Under the pieces are notes generated by a model, which worked only from the letters and a program-made list of their open reading frames with translations, made no database searches and was not told the origin of the DNA. The translations under genes and the position numbers were made by a program. Below, piece after piece: positions 20,580 to 29,743 of a DNA stretch of 64,000 nt. Location: positions 66,450,753 through 66,514,752 of the forward strand of contig CM051456.1 of the NCBI GenBank assembly GCA_028274465.1, read 5' to 3'. Origin of the DNA: Plantago ovata (Eukaryota > Streptophyta > Magnoliopsida > Lamiales > Plantaginaceae). Within the stretch, counting starts at the first letter, position 1. Each line of letters opens with the position of its first letter.

Positions 20580-21331
20580 TGTTGAAGGGTAATTCGTGTT
20601 TCTTTCTAAGTTCGCAATGAGTCGCTAGTCTAAGTCATTCTAGTTCTTCTTCTTGTAGTGTTCCTCCAAGATAGGAAATGAGCCTTCTTGTAGCTTCCTC
20701 GTACCTGAAATAGACTAGAGGGGGGGTTAGTGTCTCTTGCCCGGTCTGTAAGGTATCAGACCGGAGAGGCGACTTTACGAGTAGGGAGTTGTGAGGCTTC
20801 CCTAGTATGAGTAGTGAAAGTGGTGCTCGGGTGGTGTCATTAATGCTTACTGTTGAGGAGTAAATGAGGCCTTTATATACTTGTGACCCTTCAACTTCCG
20901 GTCGCGTAGGATCACGCCACGTGTACGGCTAGGATCGAGGCCTTCCTCGGCCCAGGCCCATTAAGGAGGTCCATGGGCCTTGGCCCAAGGGAGCAACCAT
21001 GGCTGGTCGCTCAGGGGTCCTCGTGCCTTCCTTGTGCGTGGATGATGCGAGTAGTGTCCTGCTCAGTTTCTGTCAAGGAGCGTTACCTTGTCGTAAGGTC
21101 TCCTCGAGCCCGAGAGATGCTCCTCGAGCCCACTGGCAGCTTTGTCCTTGTGAGGAGCTTATTTTGAGGGTTGTCCTCCCAGTGATGGTCGGACCTTATG
21201 TTGGTCGATCCACACCTTAGTGACATACTTGGGTGTGGTTGTGCCCCTTGAGGGACGACCTATGATGCTTTGTCGCGCTCTTAGACCGCTCCAGTTCGTA
21301 CATGCGGACTGGACATATTTCAACACTAACA
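20580..21331 (-). repeat. 3' LTR of C1
   Basis: 752 bp; on the minus strand TGTTAGTGTTGAAATATG..CGAATTACCCTTCAACA. A TATA box TATATAAAG lies on the minus strand at 20871-20879. Flanked at its low end by GAATG of A3. Confidence 0.88.
20871..20879 (-). promoter_or_regulatory. TATA box of C1 LTR
   Basis: TATATAAAG on the minus strand inside the LTR, conserved at 57260-57268 in C2. It would drive the sense transcript in a 5' LTR. Confidence 0.6.
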
Positions 21332-21346
21332 TATGTCCCCCTAGTT
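21332..21346 (-). other. Polypurine tract of C1
   Basis: Minus strand AACTAGGGGGACATA directly abutting the LTR start TGTTAGTG; identical in C2 (57721-57735). This fixes the LTR border and the element's orientation. Confidence 0.75.
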
Positions 21347-21581
21347 TCCAAGTATCTTTGTAGAAGATAGTTGAGGAACTATGTTGAAGTAGAGGTCGAG
21401 CAGAGCCTCGACTAGTAGTAGGCGAAAAAAGATTTCCGTATTCGCACCTTGGTATCTTTCCCTCCTCCTATCTCTCCCTCCCCCCCCCTTTTTATAGGGT
21501 GCGAGCAGACGTTGCTCGGACCGTATGAAAAGAGGTATTTTTGCTGGGAAAAGATCGGATCCGGGTAAGTATTCCTTGGTG

Positions 21582-21845
21582 GAATGGAATGACTTCCTGC
21601 CGCTTTTTGCTTGCAAAGTATCTCGTGGAGAGATACTTGTGTAAAAGGAATGGAATGACTTCCTGCCGCTTTTTGCTTGCAAAGTATCTCGTGGAGAGAT
21701 ACTTGTGTAAAAGGAATGGAATGACTTCCTGCCGCTTTTTGCTTGCAAAGTATCTCGTTGAGAGATACTTGTGTAAAAGGAATGGAATGACTTCCTGCCG
21801 CTTTTTGCTTGCAAAGTATCTCGCGGAGAGATACTTGTGTAAAAT
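21582..21845. repeat. Tandem hairpin array, four 66-bp units (C1)
   Basis: Units start GGAATGGAATGACTTCC and each contains AAGTATCTC-GTGGA-GAGATACTT, a perfect 9-bp stem. 'GACT' anchors fall at 21591, 21657, 21723 and 21789. Because 66 is divisible by three, several long but meaningless frames cross it. It lies between the polypurine tract and the antisense promoter. Confidence 0.92.
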
Positions 21846-22194
21846 GAATCTCGAGGAGAGTAGCTTCATGAGCGGCTCCTCGATCCCCTGACACGTGTCC
21901 GTCAAGTTTTCACTTTTCTGACATTTTTCACAATGTTGTCCCGAGGAGGACAGATCATGGTCGTCGATCTGTCTCTGCGTGTCTCGAGTAGGCCGGTGCT
22001 CGCGCCGCGAATTGATTGCTGTGGTTAGGTAATTCGCTTCGACCTTGCGAACTGTGCCCGCTCCGGAGCGGGAGCGTGGAGGGCATAACCAGTAATTCGC
22101 CAGGCGGCCGTGATCTGGACCGTTGATCTTGGGTACGTGGTCGGTCCAGATGGCGCGAGGGCATGCGTCGTTTCGTATCCCCGAGATACCCTTC

Positions 22195-22202
22195 TATAAA
22201 TA
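22195..22202 (+). promoter_or_regulatory. TATA box of C1 antisense gene
   Basis: TATAAATA in CCCTTCTATAAATAGGTCAACACTC, an ideal plant TATA context, about 210 bp before the leader-intron donor. The same sequence occurs at 58581-58588 in C2. A G-box-like ACACGTGT lies about 300 bp upstream (near 21893), also present in C2 as CCACGTGT. Confidence 0.75.
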
Positions 22203-22413
22203 GGTCAACACTCGGTCATTCCACACTTTTCGCAATTCGAATATTCAGAGCTAAAAAGAGAGAGTGAGGAGAGTTTCTGAGATCGACAAGCAACGTGGTC
22301 GAGACAAGCAGTGAGCGAAGAGACTTTCCGGCGTCCAGAATCCGAGTTTTAGGCGAACTTTCAGCTTTTCCGGCTTCCTTTCCGGCTTCCAACCTTTACC
22401 AACTTAATAACAA

Positions 22414-23069
22414 GTAAGTTTCCGCGTTTCCCTTACAATTTCTTGCTTTAATCTTCTCCATTTCGCTTGAATTTGCTGCTCTTTTGCTTTTCGTTGTTGC
22501 TCTTTGCATCTCGGCTTTTCCTTTTCTGATTTTTGCCTTCCCGGAATGTTGTCATCTGAGTAATTGCCGTTGGACGGCAGCCTTTGAACGGCATTGGACT
22601 TAATTAAACTGTAAATGGACCTTTAACCGGACTTTAACGGATCGAATTGAACCAATTTGAGTTGCATGGCCGTATAAGTAGCTCCCCTTTATGCTTCTAT
22701 TACTTTGCTGTAAACCCCTTGTCGCCTCCCTAGAATAAGGCCGTACTTGTAACTGTAGGGTTCCTCTATTTCCTCGAGCGGTTGGTCGCTCGGTTGCTCT
22801 TCGATTTTTGTATGCGCATGCTCGCTCCGTTTTGCTTTATATACATGTGGACATGCTGCTCGACTTTTTAGTTATTCTTTGAGCGGTTGGTCGCTCCCTG
22901 TATGCTCCTCGCTCTACTTTTGTTTTTCTGTAGAGTAACTTCTTGATTTACTTGCTCTTTCCTTTTTGAGATTTTTCTCCGTTCGGGAGGTCGAACTTTA
23001 ATGAACATACCTAAAAGGACCTCTCGGACTATCACAAACCATCCTAACTTCTTCTTTGCCTACCTTTAG
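22414..23069 (+). other. Leader (5' UTR) intron of C1 antisense gene
   Basis: Donor CAA|GTAAGT at 22414 and acceptor TACCTTTAG at 23069, two bases before the ATG; 656 nt, T-rich. It contains two GAGCG-GTTGGT-CGCTC stem-loops (22775-22792 and 22881-22896). C2 keeps the same donor, acceptor and both stem-loops. Confidence 0.75.
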
Positions 23070-23070
23070 G

Positions 23071-26000
23071 ATGTCCGAGAGGAGCGACGACAGCCAGAAC
23101 CTATCGGCCGCTGGTGAGTATGGGAGCGACCATACTACGTCGCCTGATACGTCAGACGTATCGGCGACTTTCCTCGATGATACTATGGAACAGGCTGCCG
23201 AGGAGCCTCAGCTCGAGCAAGGTGGCGAGCAGGCTGTCGAGGAAGGGGACGAAGAGACCGAAAGCGAGGAGGATCTCTATCAGCTCGTCACCCGAAAGAG
23301 GCGTCGTAGCGAGGATGACGATTTTATTGATGACCGGACGGAGGCTGAGGGTGGTCCCCGCAACCCTAGTGTGTCTGCGGAGTTGATTACTCGCGCTGCC
23401 CAAGTCCATGGGCGTAACTATGGGGCAGTTAATATGGTCCCTCCTGCCGACCTCCGGATCGAGGAGATGGACGACACGGAGAGGCCGGAGTTGGCCTTGG
23501 CGCTTTATGAGGAGGGTGAACATTCGGCCCAGCGCGGGAAGGCTCCAATTCCCGTCCAGATCATCGATAGCGATGAGACGGAAGATGAGAGCGAGGAGGA
23601 CGACGAAGCGACCTCTCCTCGGACTAGTCCCCCTTCAAAGAGGGTTAGATTCCCTCCACAAACCACTAGGAGGGCTGTGATTACCGACGAGGAGGAGGAT
23701 GAAGTTCCTCTGACGATAGGAGACACCCACAGGAGTGAAGCTGGTCCGAGCACTAGATCTCCTTCCTTCTCGGAGGGGCAAAGGCGTGCTATTAGAGATG
23801 CGAAGAGGTTCGCACGCGAGGAGGAGACTAGCTACCACTCTATCGATCCGACCACGATAGATTTTACTTTTCCGAGTGGGACCCGAGCAGCCAACCCACT
23901 CGAGGACCAGGAGGGTGAAATGCGTCGAGCCCAGATGGCTGCTGACAAGAAAAAAGCGGAGAGGAGAGCGAGCAAGCGTTCTCGCTCTGGCAAGTCCAAA
24001 AAGGCGAAGGTTGTCAAGGAACCAGAGCCTAAAACAACCAAGGCCGCTGAGAAGAAATTTACAAAGAGTGCCCGCACGGTTGACCTCCCCGATCCTCAGG
24101 GCGAGAAGAACGAGGATGGCATAATACCGACCACCTCTTCTACCGTCAAGGTCGAGGAGGTTCCCACACTTAGGTGGAAGTATTCTCTCCCTGAGAATAA
24201 GTTTGACATCCTCGTGCCCAAGGAGGATCAAACTTTTTACAACGCTCCCCCTGGGTACATGGCAGTTCATTGCCTAAGCTTGGATCGAGGATGGATACTT
24301 CCATTCTGTGATGCTTTCCGCGACATCTTCAACACGTTGGGGATCGCTCCTTGGCAACTAGTGCCAAGTGCCTTTGGAACCCTGGTATGCTTTGGAGTCT
24401 TTTGCATGAAGAAGGGGATCGAGCTAAACTTCCACAATTTCAATCAACTGTTCCGAGTCTCGATGAGCTCAGGGAACAAGTACTTCTATTACTTCAATGC
24501 TCGGCCCGGGTTGGGTTTCATCATGGACGCTCCTAGCTCCGCGGGCTACAAGTGGTTTCACAGGTACTTCTACATCAGGAAGAGGAGGTTGCCTAACATG
24601 ACCGAGGAGGAGCTGGAATGGGGAGTGCCCAAACTCATGTTCAGAGGGAAAATAGCGGACAAGCATCCGTTGCCCGAGGAGTCCGATCCGTGGGTCATGG
24701 AGCTCGAGGAGCAAAATCGGGGACCCCATCCCGAGAAGTACTTCTACTGGGGGTTGGTCCTTCAGCCACTTCCCTTTTTGGCGGGCCTTTCGCCTTATGC
24801 TTACACAGGGTATATCGGGAACCGATATACTAAAAAAGTCCTCTTCGGTAATTAGTCTTCGTATTTTTTTTTCTTCGCTTTGCTCTTGTATGTTTGTGAT
24901 ATGTCCTCGCTTTCTTACTTTCCTCGTCGATTCTTATTGCTCCTCGATCATACTGACTTGTGTTTATTCTCTTGCAGCTTATTGGTTCCAGTGGATCATG
25001 TCGAAGACTTTGGCCGCCAAGGAGGAACAGAGGAGAAAGCAGAGGTTGGCCAACAAGCAGACAAAGATCCTCGGTTCTTTGAACTTGACCCCTCCTCGGA
25101 ATGCCGCGCATCATCGTGATGCTTTAGTGCAGGAGGTGCTCGACACCCGAGAGAACCCTGTGGAGGCCATTAAGAGGGCCGAGGAGGAGGCCGCTGCGAA
25201 GAGGGCCAAGGAGGCTAAGGAGGCCGAGGAGGAGGCCTTAAATACGATTGAGGCGGAGAAGAGGCCTGAGAGGCCTGCGGCGAAGAAGGGAGCGAGGAAG
25301 CTCAACCTCGGTGGAACCAACGAGCCTGCCCGCAAGAAGGGTAAGGTAGCCGCTTCTGGAGATGAGGTGAAGCGGCTCATTCAAATGAGCGACCTCGATA
25401 GGGCACGTGAGCTGAGCATGTGCTCGCTCCAGGTACTCTTCTTCATTCTTTGTGTTGTAAAATTTCTCTAAGTATAAATTTTATTCTCCTCGCTAACTGT
25501 GACTTCTTTTGCAGCTCGAGAACTTGAAGGAGGCCTATGGCCAAGTTGCTGCGGATCGGGCCGACATAGGGGTCGTGATCGAGGACCTTGAGAAGAAGCT
25601 TGCTGCTTCGGAGTCTAAAGCCAAGGTCTCGGAGGCTGAAGCTGGGAAGCTCAAAATCAAGGTGGACGAGCTCGAGAAGGAGCTGTCCCGAGAGAAGTCG
25701 AGGAGCAAGAGCTTCAAGGGTGCTTATGCTACTTTATCCATTTGCATGGAAAAGTTCAAGGCAAGCGTCCTGTCCTTTCTAAAAGGGAGCCGAGTCACTG
25801 CTGCTCGCGACTTCATGTCTTCGGTCACCTACAAGTTGGCCCAGAGAGACGTACAAGTGGCATCGCGCGAGGAGGGCTTCTTCTCGTGTGTTGGCCAACT
25901 AAAGAGGGTCAACTTGCTTCCGGCTGACTTCGACCCTGATGATCGCGAAGACTTGCATCCCGGGCGTCGCGAGGATCTTACTCCTTACCCCGATGAGGAG

Positions 26001-26219
26001 ATCACCGAGGAGATGCACGAGGCGTGCGAGTTCGGCGAGCTGGTGACCGACCCTGAAGTTCCTTATCCCAGCAAGCCAGCTTACCTCCCCGCCTGGGTGC
26101 CTGAGTGCTTGAGGAGCGGGATAATCTACCCGTTCGAGAAGGCAGCTCTTCGAAACGCTGCCTGGGTTAAGTTAAGCGATCCGGTTCTCGGGAGGGCAGC
26201 CGACTTCATCGAGCCATAG
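23071..26219 (+). CDS. C1 antisense gene: three-exon protein with gypsy-type putative transposase-like domain
   Basis: Exons 23071-24847, 24978-25432 and 25515-26219, joined by GT-AG introns of 130 and 82 nt (phases 1 and 0), give a 978-residue protein. I chose ATG 23071 because it follows the leader-intron acceptor; the upstream in-frame codons lie in the intron. Residues 1-300 are very acidic and Ser-rich, about 295-345 are basic (possible nuclear signal, KRSRSGKSKKAK). About 395-560 resembles the 'putative gypsy type transposon' family (PF04195-like: VHCLSLDRGWILPFCDAFRDI). The C-terminal third has an Ala/Glu/Lys coiled coil and a conserved PYPDEEITEEMHEACEFGEL block. The stop at 26217 is premature relative to C2, which reads 47 codons further. 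The molecular function is unknown; a nuclear role is inference only. Confidence 0.8.
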
Positions 26220-26538
26220 CTAACAATGTACCAGAAGGCGATCGAAGAGGCTCAGGCTTTGGAGCGAGACAACATTGAGGGCCCTGAGGTTAGCACGGTG
26301 CGAGGAGGAGCTACAAGCGCGACCACCCCGGTCACTGAATTTACCGACAGTCGTACTCGTTAAGGTCGGGGAGCCAGTTGCTTGAAGACCGAGTATGCTC
26401 GGGCATGTTGTAATTTTTCCCTTTCTGTACTTGGTTTTATTTTCGAACAATTTTCATTTGGCCCTTTGAGGCACTCCTCGAAACACATATGTTTGTAACA
26501 TAATTTTCTCTGTTGTTTCTTCGCTACTCTTTTCTTTC

Positions 26539-26544
26539 AATAAA
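26539..26544 (+). terminator. Poly(A) signal of C1 antisense gene
   Basis: AATAAA in TTTCAATAAAATGCACTGC, about 320 bp after the stop codon; the same element is at 62900-62905 in C2. Confidence 0.55.
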
Positions 26545-27177
26545 ATGCACTGCTCTTCGCTTTCTTATTTATACTTGTGTTCTTACTAATTCCAATTTTT
26601 GTTATGACGTATAACTTGGATAGAGTAGTTAAACACGTATAATTTAGAATCGAGAACCAATGTTCTTCGCTGCGAGCTATTCGATCTATCAACGTACATG
26701 CTTCTCCATCGTTTTGATCAGTTGAGAAAGAATTCTAAGTGTTTAACTTAGAAAAAATTCTAAGTGTCTAGTTAGAAAGACTGGAAGTCGCTCTCCTCGA
26801 TCACTTCTGTCTCCTCGCTTTTTCTTCTTTGAGTGGTTTCCTGATCGATTCTCTCATAGAGTTTAGAGAGCGGGAAGGGTTCCCGCTAATCATGGAAATC
26901 GACTAGCTTTTATGTAGGTCATGTAAGCTCTCGATCGAGTAGTCTTATTTTTTTCTTTTGAGTATAGTAGCTCTATACTTGAACATTTTCTTGTTGAAAG
27001 ATAGACATTGTATTGATTTGTCGGAAATGCAATTACAATGGGGGCTCCTCGGCCAGTTTGCTTACAACAACTTCTTAACAAAAGGAAGAGGTACCTCCCA
27101 CTTGAATCCGTGAGGGATCCTCCTCGATCACTGGACCTTCCACATAAGTTTTCAAAAAGCTTTTTCTCTTGACAACT
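26545..27177 (-). other. C1 spacer between antisense gene and integrase
   Basis: No convincing coding frame on either strand. It is conserved with 62906-63531 of C2, including TATAACTTGGATAGAGTAGT and repeated TTCTAAGTGT words near 26730-26780. The end near 27180 is the stop codon of integrase on the minus strand. Confidence 0.6.
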
Positions 27178-28299
27178 TCAAGCGTAGAATCTCTGGAGGT
27201 TAGAAGTATTCCATGGATTTTTCAATACCCTTCCCTCCATGTCTTGAAGACGATAACTTCCGTTGGACCTTGCTTCAATTATCTTGTAGGGGCCTTCCCA
27301 ATTGGGTTGCATTTTCCCCACTTTGCCCAAGATGTCTGCTCTTCGGAGTACTAGGTCTCCTACTTGGAAGTCTCTTTCTCTTACGCCTTTGTTGTAGGTC
27401 TTCGCGATAAGTGCTTGATATCTGAGGATATTGGCCAAGGCGTTGGTCCTTGCCTCACTGATTGTCTCCAGGTCGAAGAGTCTCTCTGTGTGATTGTCCT
27501 CGGGTTGATACCCTTGGATTCTAAGGGTTTCCACTGCCACTTCTGCTGGTATGACCGCCTCGGACCCATAAACTAGCGAGAAGGGAGTCTCTCTTGTAGC
27601 TGTTTTTGAAGTAGTGCGGTATGCCCATACTACTCCATCAAGCTCGTCGACCCAGTCCTTGTTGGTGGCGAACCTCTCTGCAAGTTGTTGAAGAGGATTT
27701 TGTTGACGGCTTCTGTTTGCCCATTGGATTGAGGATGTCCTACAGAGGTATACCTCCTCTCAATCTTCATTTCCTTGCACCATTCATTGAATCTTTGGGC
27801 GCAAAATTGAGCACCATTATCCGAGATGAGGACCCTTGGCAAGCCAAATCGACACACGATGTTCCTCCATACGAAGTTCATCACTCTTTTTCGGTGATGG
27901 TAGATACTGCCTCGACTTTCGCCCACTTGCTAAAGTATTCGACCGCAACAATGATGAACTTCTTTTGACCCTGCCTCTTGGGAAGGACCGACTATGTCGA
28001 TGCCCCATATGTCGAACGGGTAAGTGATGGCGATGGGCATGAGAGGTTTCGCGGGACTTGATCAAATGGCGTGCAATTGACACTCCTCGCACTTTCTCAC
28101 AAAATTGGGCAGCGTCTTCGCGAACAGTGGGCCAGTAGTATCCTTGTCGAATGACTTTTTGCGCGACGGTTCTTCCTCCGGCATGGTCGCCGCAACTTCC
28201 TCGGAACGGGTAAGTTTTTGAACTTCATGCTCGGCGACGCATCTCAAGTAGATTCCCTCGAAAGACTTTGATAAGTAATCTCCTTGCATGAGGTATCGA
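27178..28299 (-). pseudogene. C1 integrase, frameshifted
   Basis: Minus strand. The HHCC zinc-binding remnant (CEECQLHAI near 28070) is followed by the catalytic core with LISDNGAQF and GHPQSNGQTEAVNK (second Asp and Glu of DDE). The C-terminal part (27540-27178) has NKGVRERDFQVGDLVLRR and WEGPYKIIEA, as usual for Ty3/Gypsy integrases. At least three frameshifts separate these pieces. The C-terminal end NPWNTSNLQRFYA is shared with C2. Confidence 0.88.
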
Positions 28300-29342
28300 G
28301 CTTTTCCTTGATTCTCCTTGCTTCAGCCTTGTCACGAGGAAGGCTTCCATTTTGAATATGTTGTTATCTCTTGCATCCAATTCGGTTGATCGTCAATTCC
28401 AAGACGTTTGGCTTGATGACCACAAAGATGACGCGTTGATTCTCATGAGTATCACGTTCCGGGTATCAACTCCTCGGGAGGCTGAAGCATACTTTGATAG
28501 GGCATCTGCCCTTGATTAGAATCTCTTGAGAACTTTCAATCTCACAACTTTCAAATTTTGAATTTCTTCCCTTGATGGCACTCTTGTACTCAGCCAGTGA
28601 GTCTTTCTTGGTTCTGAATTTCCCCGAGATTTGCTTCTCGGCCAGTTGGAATCGGTGAAGAGATGTAGCTTCTTCACTTGCAATGACTTTGCCATACGTA
28701 GAGCTATGAGGATGGCTTCATATTCTGCTCATTGTTGAGACCGGAAAACTAGAGTAACGGCGTACTCGAGTTCAGCCCCTCCGGGACTCTTGAAATATAT
28801 TCCTATCCCGCAATTTTTTCCTGATGAGGATCCTCAACATGAAGAAGCCAGACATCTCCGTGGTCGACTATTCTTTGGGTTTTGGAAAGACGGTCCCGCA
28901 CCCTTTGGGCTCGTCGGGTTTCTCTGTCAGAACACTCATGCCTTTTCCTTTTGGTTGGGACATCGCCTTAAGCTCTTTTAAGCATCTTCCGAGCTTGCAT
29001 TGGTTTGTTTTGATGGGGTTGCTCCTCGACCATCATCAAGCACTCTTTGTTGCCGAAGAGTTTTTCCCTCCGAAGTTCCTTTTGAGGGATACTCCACTAG
29101 GTTGGCTATGACTGTGCTTTCTTGCTACGGGTGCTTGGTAGTCGATGTCGTACTCCACTAGTTTTCAATCGCCCACATTGCCATTCTTCCGAATTTTTCG
29201 GCTTTCCGAGGACTGCTTTAGAGGTTGCCTTGTCCAAAACAACAACCTTGTGACAACCAAAGTAGGTTTACCGCTTCAGTATAAAAGAGGGCCAAAGAAA
29301 GCCCTGATATCCATGTACCGCGTTTCAGCCCCGGCAAGTACC
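28300..29342 (-). pseudogene. C1 RNase H region(s), decayed
   Basis: Going down from 29342, fragments resemble the RT-linked RNase H: AGAETRYMDI, a block ending TDQPLK-like, then VEYDIDYQAPVARK. After a spacer near 28800, AELEYAV and AEYEAILIALRMAKSL resemble a second, archaeal-type RNase H, a feature of Tat-lineage elements. Many stops and frameshifts are present. RT itself would lie in the gap. Confidence 0.65.
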
Positions 29343-29442
29343 NNNNNNNNNNNNNNNNNNNNNNNNNNNNNNNNNNNNNNNNNNNNNNNNNNNNNNNNNN
29401 NNNNNNNNNNNNNNNNNNNNNNNNNNNNNNNNNNNNNNNNNN
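29343..29442. other. Assembly gap (100 N)
   Basis: Placeholder gap inside C1 pol. The right side is not recognisable as C1, so the join may hide the rest of C1, the rest of A3 and the 5' part of G. Confidence 0.98.
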
Positions 29443-29743
29443 AACGGCTAACGAAACAAAGAGAGAGAGTGCTCGACGGTTTTAAGTTAGTGGGCACTAC
29501 GCATATTCAATGGCAAGGCTCCACTATCTCCAGTGGTTTCTGTTTTACCTAATCTGCTAGAACTCAAATCGATTGAGTTTTCACACATACAAGACACTAT
29601 AATAAAGAAGAGTTAGAGAAATGACAAATTCTTAACTCAACATTTTCCTTTCTCTGCAATTCTTATCCGAGCCTGAAACTACTGTACCATCCGGTCAAAA
29701 AGCAACTATCTCTTTTCGTACAATTTCTTGCGCTATATAAGAA
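29443..29743 (+). other. Unassigned stretch upstream of env-like ORF
   Basis: About 300 bp without a recognisable protein. Just before the ATG at 29744 is TGCGCTATATAAGAA, which could be a TATA box, but it is only a few bases from the start codon and so an unlikely promoter for that ATG. Probably the pol/env-like spacer of element G. Confidence 0.35.

Larger units (their letters stand above)
20580..29342 (-). mobile_element. C1: Tat-like Ty3/Gypsy element with antisense gene
   Basis: On the minus strand: RNase H and integrase remnants (29342-27178), a long 3' region, a polypurine tract (21346-21332) and the 3' LTR (21331-20580). The plus strand of the 3' region carries a spliced gene. A large 3' region with an antisense ORF after integrase is known from Tat-lineage elements (Grande/Retand type). 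The 5' half is lost in the gap. A sister copy starts at 56969 with an LTR of the same length (752 bp). Confidence 0.85.

Noticed and set aside
21582..21845. Resemblance to a CRISPR array
   Set aside because: The units are repeated over their full length with no unique spacers, and the context is a plant retrotransposon.
21341..21905. Several long ORFs on both strands across the hairpin array
   Set aside because: The repeat unit is 66 bp, so any open frame stays open through all units. The translations are just the repeated unit in different frames, and the C2 array with 64- and 71-bp units breaks them.
23152..24729. Minus-strand ORFs opposite the antisense gene
   Set aside because: Shadow frames of a high-GC coding region; they lack conserved boundaries in C2.
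23071..26219. The plus-strand spliced gene as an ordinary host gene
   Set aside because: An identical arrangement occurs in C2 at a different insertion site, between the same polypurine tract and integrase, so it belongs to the element.
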